Assembly: GCA_028622995.1 (NCBI GenBank)
Contig: JAJQJQ010000002.1
Location: 7,812,001 to 7,876,000 of the forward strand
Reading direction: 5' to 3'
Length of the DNA stretch: 64,000 nucleotides
DNA from: Panagrolaimus kolymaensis
Lineage: Eukaryota > Nematoda > Chromadorea > Rhabditida > Panagrolaimidae
In this document: positions 56,582 to 64,000 of the stretch, piece by piece
Layout: each line of letters starts with the position of its first letter
Position numbering within the stretch: position 1 is the first letter of the stretch
The notes under the pieces: model-generated
Seen by the model: only the letters and a program-made list of their open reading frames with translations
Told to the model about the DNA's origin: nothing
Database searches by the model: none
Program-made: the position numbers and the translations under genes

Positions 56582-59005
56582 ATGAAAATCCTTGTATTTA
56601 TTTTGGCTTGTTTAGCTTTATTGCAAGGAATCCATGGAGCTCCATTGGAACAAAGTAAGCATTTTTTTAAAAAACCTCTGCCAATTTCTAATACTTCCAC
56701 CATTCTCTTTTTTAAATACTGTCTAATGTTTTTTCAGAGCTCGCAGATTCAACACAATGCACAACGTGTAATTTGGTGGTGGAAGTAGCACACGATTTGC
56801 TTGGAGATGATGCATTGGATGATTGCATCGTGGATTTTATTTCTTTTGTTTGCTCGACTTTACACATCGAAGATAATTTTGTTTGTAAAGGAATGGTCTC
56901 AGATTTCAAAGAAACATTTATTTATGTTTTAACGGAATTAATTGTGGAACCTAAAGAAATTTGTGGTTTATTAGTTAAAGGTTGCGATGGAGGATTTGAT
57001 CCATATAACGCGACATGGTTTTTACCCATGCCTGGTGTAAAACCTCCCCATAAAGAACCAGCACCCATTCCATCGGGAAAACCAACTTTAAGAGTTTTAC
57101 AATTATCCGATCTCCATGTTGATAATGATTATTTAATTGGTTCTGAAGCTAAATGTGGTGAACCTCTTTGTTGTCGTCCACCCAAAGATACTCATGTTTG
57201 TCAAGATTTTGAAAAGTTTGTGAATTGCAAAAATATTTTAGGAAGCTTTTGTTCAAAAAGATGTATCTATTCCCGCAGGAAAATGGGGCACTGTAGGTGA
57301 TTGTGATGCTCCATATTGGTTATTGGAAGATATGATGAAAGATATTGCTGCGAACCATAAAGATGTAAACTTTTTTGTTACGAATCTTCTTTGAAATTAT
57401 AGAAAATTTACAGATTGATTATGTTTTAATTTCGGGTGATTTAGAAAGTCACGCAGATTGGGATTACACAAAAGAAGGACACATTGCTAAAGTTCAAAAT
57501 ATTTCTCGAGTGATGAAACAATTTTTACCTGGAAAACAAGTTTATTTTGCTGTTGGAAATCATGAAGGCGTTCCAATTGATAAGTAAAGAAATTTTTAGT
57601 TTAGATTAAGTAACCCCACCAAAAAATTTGTTTAGTTTTGCCCCTCACTTTACTCCAGTAAAATTCCACATGGATTGGTTGTATGGTGCTATGGCAGAAG
57701 AATGGAAAGATTGGGTTCCAGCTGATCAAATTGCAACTGTACAGTTGTAAGTTTTTAGGAAGTCCTAAACTTCATAATCAAAACTTTTATCTAAAATTAA
57801 TCATAAATTTATAGTAATGGTTGCTATATGAAAAAGCTATTCCCAGGATTGCGTCTTATTTCTCTTAATAATGCACTGGGTGATACAGTAAACTTGTAAG
57901 CCATACATTTTTCTCTTATTTTTTTTTACCATAAAAAACATAACTATTTATTTAGTTATTTGTATGTAAATCAAACCGATCCCGATGGAACTATGACTTG
58001 GCTTTTAGAACAATTAGAGGATGCTGAACGCAATGGCGACAAAGTTCATATTGTTGCACACATTGGTGGCGGAGATGGAGAAGCTCTAGAAGGATGGGCC
58101 ATTAATTATTATAATGCTGTTAATCGGTGAGAATAAGATTGACCTCAAAGCAATTTTGGTTTATAAAAAGTAAATCACTTAAAAATAAATTTTTGCAGAT
58201 ACGAAGATACCATTGCGGCTCAATTTTTCGGCCATACTCATTCTGAGGAATATTATGTTGTTTATGAAGACCCGGAAAATCCAAAATCTCGACCAACCAG
58301 TGTTATTTATGCGGCGCCAAGCTTAACCCCGATGTCTGAATTCAATCCCGCATATAGAATTTATACCATCGATGGAAATTACGAAGGATCAAGCTATGTA
58401 AGTAAACAATGTTATTTTAGTATGAAAAATATTAATAAAATGCTTTGGAAAGAAAAATTTACTAAAATTAAAAAATTGGATTTAGAGAATAATAGATTTT
58501 GAAGATTATTTCTTAAATTTAACTGTTGCAAATTCAAATCCAGATGCTCCAACAAAATGGGAAACCCTTTATGCTTCGGCAAAAGCAGAATATGGATTAG
58601 CAGAAATTACTCCAGCAGAATGGAATAAACTCATTGATCGAATGCTTGTTGATGATAATCTTTTTGCTAAATATCGAAAGTATGTAAATCTTTTTTATAG
58701 CGACTCAAATTAATAAAAGCAATGTTTGTTTTAGAAATAAATATCGCCGAAATGGAATGACGTGTGGTTCACAATGTAAAATGGGTGAACTATGTAGCAT
58801 TCGACAAGCTCATCATTCAAATAATTTGTGCAGCGATTTACAAACCACATTGTTGACCCAAACAGGACAAAAACTATTAACAAAGAAAGATTTGGCTTTA
58901 AATAAATTAAAAAGCATTCCAAAAGTTGAATTCAAAAACAAAGAAGAAGTTCGAAAGCTTCTTGGAAAGAATGTACTTCCTTCAAATGATAAATGTAAAA
59001 TTTGA
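56582..59005 (+). CDS. asm: Acid sphingomyelinase
   Basis: Sphingomyelin to ceramide plus phosphocholine, lysosomal or secreted. Ten exons (56582-56654, 56738-57195, 57242-57364, 57414-57583, 57636-57746, 57815-57895, 57956-58126, 58199-58397, 58486-58679, 58735-59005) give 616 aa, usual for the family. A signal peptide (1-20) is followed by a saposin B domain with six cysteines (CTTC to VKGC), then the calcineurin-like phosphoesterase with LSDLHVD, ISGDLESH, VGNHE, VAHI and FFGHTHSEEY as metal-binding motifs. A 46-bp intron at 57196-57241 that lacks a stop before its end makes the unspliced frame look truncated; splicing restores VGDCDAPYW. Similar to C. elegans ASM-1/2/3; which one is unclear. 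Confidence 0.93.
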
Positions 59006-60163
59006 AATATTCTTTGATAAAAAAAATATTATAAATAATTTCTACGTTTTTTGGGTTGAATATTAATAAATACGTAAAACATTAAACAGCAATTTATTTC
59101 ATTCCCCTTTTTTAAAACTTTTATTCAAGACTTGCTCATGAGATAAAACGAGTTACATTTTTTCTGAACGCTTGTACAAATGTTTTGGATATTTGTCAAA
59201 AATCCAATAATTAATAGTAAGTATTCCACGAATGGGATCCATTTCTTCCAACATCGTGTAAAAGAAGTCATAAAAATTATTAGCAGTATGAGCATCTCTG
59301 AAATGCGAACAATATACTCTCAAAAAATAAATTATTATCAAAAATTATGAATGCATCCGTTCAAGAAATTGTACAATTATAAGAGCATCAAGAAAATCAA
59401 TAACCTTGAAGTAAAACATGGATAGAGTTAAACGACATTTTTAGAAGATAGATACTAACTATTCTGCATTTTAAAATATTTTTTATTTAACCTTTAGTCA
59501 TTTAACATTTTTTGCCCCATCAAAACTTGTACGTACAAGTGATCGATTTTTTTCTTTCCATCGTTTATCTTGTCGAACGAACTACTATCATTTGTTTTTT
59601 GTCCATATAAAAAAGCGTGAAATCAAGCTTGTTGTTGTTCTTCGAATTATATTATCCATGAACCATAAATTCAACCATTCGACGACGACATCAAGGCTTT
59701 AAAAGCTTTATTCTTTATGAAAGTTCAACAAAAGCCATTCAATTGACACTCAAAAATTAGAACAACAAACATAAAAAAAACAATATTTCTCTGCCTCAAA
59801 AAAGAAATGATTAAACTACCAAAGGTAGTTTTCGGGTGTTAGCTTCAATACGATGTTTAAAAAGAGGTCTTTTTTTCCGCACATCCTTTACATTTGCACA
59901 TAAAGCTAAATCAAAAAGTACATTTGTAATAAAAGCAATAAATCAACAAAGGCGAATGGATTTTTAGTACATAAAGGTATGCTGTATTTTCCATGTTTTA
60001 TCTGCATTCATTTTTTAGAATAAGATTAGAATCTTATCGAAACTACTAACAAGAATTATAATGAACAAACAAATAAAAATAACACAAAAAGACAAAGAGA
60101 GAAATATTTTATACATACAAACTTATCAACACAGACAAAAATAAAATTTCAATCAAAAACATT
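59006..60163. other. Intergenic, about 1.1 kb
   Basis: At 59155-59295 on the minus strand a frame with acceptor TTTCAG encodes NNFYDFFYTMLEEMDPIR and ends near 59155. A possible small upstream exon (59455-59400) does not join it in frame, so I do not call a gene. The rest shows nothing. Confidence 0.35.
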
Positions 60164-62273
60164 TCAATTTTTCTTTTCTTCTTTTGAACCCTTTTTTTCT
60201 TTTTCATCCACAAGTTTTGATTTTTCTTCCTTTTCCTTTTTGAGTTCATGTTGCGTCTTTTCAGAGGATCCCTTATTATCATTTGGCTTTGAATCTTCGA
60301 TTTTATCCTTGTTTGTTGCTGATTTTTTCTCATCTTTAAGCTTTTCATCATCTTTGCCTTTCTCTTTTTCCTTGTCTTTCTTCTTTTCACACTTGTTATT
60401 ACTGTTGTCATCATCGGTCAGCTAAAAATGTAAGAATTAGTGAAGATTGGTTCTGCTTTAACGACAACAAAAACTTACAGTAGTTCCTGTAGTATTGCTG
60501 TCTTTAGTTTCCGTCTAAAAGAAAAAAAATGCATGAATCCATTAACCATAGTGAAAACAAAAGACATACCGAATTAGAAGCTTTAGCTTTTTCACCTTTA
60601 TGATCTTCTCCATGACGATGAGCTTTGTTCCTTTGAAGTTTACTTCTTTTCCTTGGTGTTTCTTGTAAAGGTTTTACAGGAGCATTAATTTTTTCAAAAA
60701 CCGTTGGAGTAGCTTCAGGATCAGCTTCATCAGAACCTTTCATATTATTATTTCCAAATTCCATTTCAACAGTAATTTCTTTTTTATGATTTTTTAAAGC
60801 ATCATCATCGTGCGATTGATTTTTAATCAAAGTTCCTACCATAGTTTTAGTTTGATCATTTGAAGCAGCAGAAACTCCAATTGGAATTGGCGATGGTGAA
60901 CTTCCTCCTGTTGGAGTACTTGGTGAAGGTGTTATTCCATCAGTTGGAGGAGGAGTTACTTCAGGACATGATGCACCAGCTGGAGAACCTTTGGGATCAT
61001 TCGATTCAAATTTGTTCTTGAATTTCTTTAAAGTTGATAAGAATTTATTGTGTTTATCTGGAACCGGTGTTGTTGATTCATTCGTTGAAGTTGTTGTAGT
61101 AGTAGTTGTTGCGGAAGTTCCAGGTGGTGTTGTAGTTTTACGAAACTTATTTCGAGTATCTAAAAATTCATAATTAACTATGTAAGAGAAATATAATACA
61201 AAGATAAACCTTTGTATGAACTCATGAAAACATTTCCAGCTTTCTTAAATACACTAACACCAGCTTGATCTTCAGCTTGACCATTGTTGGGAATAGTACC
61301 AGGAACAGCAGTAAGAGGTTGAAGTTCACCAGGATTTCCCTCAAATGTTGGAGCATATGGTTGTAATTCTGCAGCTTCAACGGTAGCTTCTTTTGTAATC
61401 TAAAAAAACAATCATGGTAAATATAGCAAAATAATTCATGGTTATAGTATGTTCATAAACGATCCTTTTAAATCTCTTAAAAATTTACTTTAGCTTGATG
61501 ATCTTCGGTTTGGTCCATAGTTGGATCGACAGTTCTTTCTTCTGTTGTCTTCTTATCCTTCTTTGCATCTGCCGATGGTTGTTCCTTTTCATCTTTCTTC
61601 TTTTCAACATCCTTGGATTCTTTTGGAAGGCCATCCTTTTCAACAGGTTTCTTTCCAGCTTCATCAGGTTTTGTTGGAGTTCCTACTACTGGTGTTGGAG
61701 GCGGAATTGCTGCTGGCAATGGATTCGGAATAACAGCCGGCGTCTTCTTAGCATCTTTAGGTTGATCCTTTGTTTTTGGTTTAACCTGAAAAGTTTCATA
61801 TTGTTAAATGAGCAATGATAAAGAGAGGCTATAAAAATTTACTTCAGCTGATAGAGCCTTTATCTTTGCATCTTTGGATTTGGATACTTTTCTTGGTTCA
61901 ATTGATCCTGGCTTTGCTGCTTCTTTGTCTTTTCTAAAAACATTTTTTATTCTTTTCATATGATTTCGTCGAACAGGTGATGGTGGAGGTGTTGATGATC
62001 CAGCAGCAGCTACTTCTTTTCCATCCTTTGATTTTGCTGCTTCAGCTGCTTTAGTACCAGGAGTTGTTGTTGGAGCAGGAGTTGACGATGGCGGTGGTGG
62101 CGGCGCATTTTTATCCTAAAAAATAAATAGAGTCAAATGTCACAACAAAAGTAAAGATAAAATTAACTTACACCATGTCTCACAATTTTATTTCCACCAA
62201 CCAATGACCATGTTAATGCAGCAGATGTACCAAAAATGAAACATAAAAGTTGAAGCAATTGTATTTCATCCAT
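60164..62273 (-). CDS. Long disordered protein with N-terminal membrane anchor
   Basis: Seven exons (62273-62172, 62115-61843, 61785-61489, 61399-61210, 61159-60570, 60514-60479, 60421-60164) give 581 aa. Residues about 5-27 are hydrophobic (LLQLLCFIFGTSAALTWSLV), a signal-anchor. Almost all of the rest is low-complexity: Pro runs (PPPPPS), Lys/Asp/Glu tracts (KKKDEKEQPSADAKKDKK), a TTTTTTS stretch, and a C-terminal Lys/Glu-rich region. No enzyme domain is seen. Splice sites and frame are consistent throughout, so the gene is real. Function unknown; possible roles include cuticle, secretory or scaffolding, none supported. Confidence 0.75.
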
Positions 62274-62628
62274 CTTTTTTTGGAAGAAAAAGAAAAATCA
62301 AAAAGTTAAAAGAATTTTCTTTGTTGACTGTTTTTGTTGCGAATGAGAAAAAAAACAATGAAGAAAAGTTCGCCAAGAAAATTAGAAAACCATGCAAATT
62401 TTCTTCATCTTTGGGAACGTTTTTAGTAACTGTGCAATTTCAAAATGAATGGACTGTGATAAAATGCTTTTTTAACCAACAAAAATGCTTCATGGTATAT
62501 GAATGTGGCCATATGCACTTAGACAATAACAGTAAAAAATACAAAGTGAAGAAATTTACTACAAAAATAAAATGTACATGTTCAAAAAGTGATACAAAAA
62601 ACAAACAAACAAGAAATTTAACAATGAT

Positions 62629-63731
62629 CTAATAAAACATTTTTAGCTTCTTTGAGCAATTGAAAAAGTTAGTATAATAACTACGAAATTTCCACCAAGC
62701 CAATGGAAAATCTTCTTCATCAGGTAGAAAATCATAAATTTGATCAGGTAATTCATAACCATAGATATATCGTGAATTCGAATAAATGAACAAAAGGACC
62801 ATAGATAATTTAAGCATGGCATCATTTACATGGTCTGCAGTCAAATTGAATATTTTCATTGATTCAGCAACACGAGAATACTCATCATCAAATGTATGGA
62901 CAAGAAGCTTATCTATAAAAAAAAGTTGTACAATATAAGCATATGTTTGTAAAGATGTAAAAATGGTTCATAAACTTTTGTCATTTTTAAGGAATAAAGA
63001 AAAGTTGCTTACCTGCACTTTCAACGAATAGAATATGTTGGTTGAAAGTGAGTTCTTCCTTTATTAACATTTCTTGAAATACTTGGTCATAATTTTTCTT
63101 TTCATATATTTCATATCTAATGGTGTTTTCTTCTGCTTGTCTTTTATATTGACGATGATTTCGAAATTGATCATTTGAAATAATTATAGCTCCAAATTTT
63201 TTTGCAATATCAAGCATTAATCTATCATCATTTTCAGGACCATCGGTTACTGGATAAAGAATTAAATCAAGGCTTTCAAGGACCTAAAATTGATACAGAG
63301 TATGAGAGAATGTTAGGTTCATAAACATCGACTTCTTTCTAAATGCAAACAACCGTAACATGTAAACTTACATCAAGAATATACAAGTTTGAGCATCGAG
63401 ATTCTCGTGGCATGTTTCTTAGAACCAAACGAACAGCATAGCCAAATGAGATTAAGTTCATAATCATTGGAACCAAAATCATTGGATTCATTCGTCTAAA
63501 AAATAAAAGCATGTAAATGTGTAAAGATTAAAAGACATTGAAAATATAATAAACTTACTCATCAGCAGGAACCCAAAGAAGTTCAGTTGAAGGTAGAGGA
63601 TTAGGGAAATGCATTAGATTAAATCCATCGAGGAGAACCAAACGTTTAAGATAATCTTTTGGAATAGTTTTCGGTAAGCATAATGGATTTTTATCATCAA
63701 TTTTTGGATCACCAGTTAGGTTAGTGGACAT
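62629..63731 (-). CDS. NYN-domain (Regnase/Zc3h12a-type) ribonuclease-like protein
   Basis: Exons 63731-63559, 63495-63372, 63283-63013 and 62912-62629 give 283 aa. PIN/NYN core: LVLLDGFNLMH (first catalytic Asp), a strand-helix region, ENDDRLMLDIAKKFGAIIIS (Asp pair) and SNDQFRNHRQY (last Asp), the order seen in Zc3h12a-like RNases that cleave mRNA stem-loops. Unlike Regnase-1 there is no CCCH zinc finger, and the C-terminal 90 residues are of unknown fold. Catalytic function is predicted from the acidic residues only. Confidence 0.7.
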
Positions 63732-64000
63732 TGTTAAGATTAGTGAAATCGTTTCAAACTTAGAAAATTGTAAAAAAAAAGTTAGTTGAAACGTTGAAAA
63801 AAAAGTTTCAAAATGAGTTTTTTGGTTTCGAAAAAAAGAAAGCATTTCGTTGCGAGTCAAATAAGGGAAAGAAGCGAGTGAGACGATCAAAAGCGTTGTT
63901 GGAGCTTGCGAAGATGCAACCTGTTGTTTTTTTTATTCCAACCCGACCTTACAAAGCGGGAAGAAATCAGGTCGCTCTCAGGTAAACTACATGCAGCAGC
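63732..64000. other. Right edge, upstream of the NYN gene
   Basis: A plus-strand frame (63794-63985) is Lys/Arg-rich and has no splice or motif support. No feature called. Confidence 0.35.

Noticed and set aside
57181..57300. Apparent frameshift in acid sphingomyelinase (frame stops at 57300)
   Set aside because: Explained by a 46-base intron (57196-57241, GTTTGT...TTTTAG) that joins in phase to the conserved GTVGDCDAPYW region.

Overview
This is an AT-rich eukaryotic window from a nematode. The evidence is compact genes with mostly 45-180 bp introns, splice acceptors of the TTTTTAG/TTTTCAG type, sperm-specific class P MSP-domain proteins, sigma-class nematode GSTs, a YGGYG-type secreted peptide, MATH/BTB-like and F-box-like lineage-expanded genes, and start codons sitting right after acceptor-like sites (possible spliced-leader trans-splicing). 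A clade IV (panagrolaimid-like) worm is my best guess, but that is inference. Almost every gene is multi-exon. Spliced models were built by hand; where a model is called complete, its exon lengths add up to whole codons.

Layout. 1-2750 (-): 5' part of a non-muscle myosin II heavy chain. 3343-9903 (-): a tandem array of five paralogues of an unrecognised family (hydrophobic N-terminus, variable linker, C-terminal domain with H/R-H-x2-DF, W-[ED/K]-[ST] and ELITA[FYW]K motifs). The first copy is broken and an intronless F-box-like gene sits inside the array. 10438-17585 (-): conserved housekeeping genes, namely TM9SF2, 6-phosphogluconolactonase and exosome subunit RRP4/EXOSC2. The large fourth intron of EXOSC2 carries an antisense YGGYG antimicrobial-type peptide gene. 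18113-24285 (-): an SRPK-like kinase, a frameshifted and an intact GST, a foldback element and a secreted fatty-acid-binding protein. 25097-25882 (+): an unknown membrane protein.

26165-39495 is a large inverted duplication. Left-arm genes (BTB, SSP/MSP, RING-like; - strand) are mirrored by right-arm genes (+ strand) around a ~4.9 kb spacer holding a BPI/LBP-like gene. The SSP blocks look virtually identical, whereas the BTB genes at the outer ends are strongly diverged. The final intron and exon of the RING-like genes are also the final intron and exon of the kinase at 18 kb.

39420-49351 is a ~10 kb AT-rich gene desert with one more foldback element. It lies upstream of an aminergic (D2-like dopamine-type) GPCR (49352-52821, +), whose first intron contains a U4 snRNA gene. 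52937-56019 (-) holds an orphan terminal exon and two F-box-like genes. 56582-59005 (+) is an acid sphingomyelinase. 60164-63731 (-) holds a long disordered membrane-anchored protein and a NYN-domain (Regnase-type) RNase-like protein.

The best candidates for something new are the tandem membrane-anchored family at 3.3-9.9 kb, the inverted duplication with uneven identity, and the kinase/RING terminal-exon sharing.
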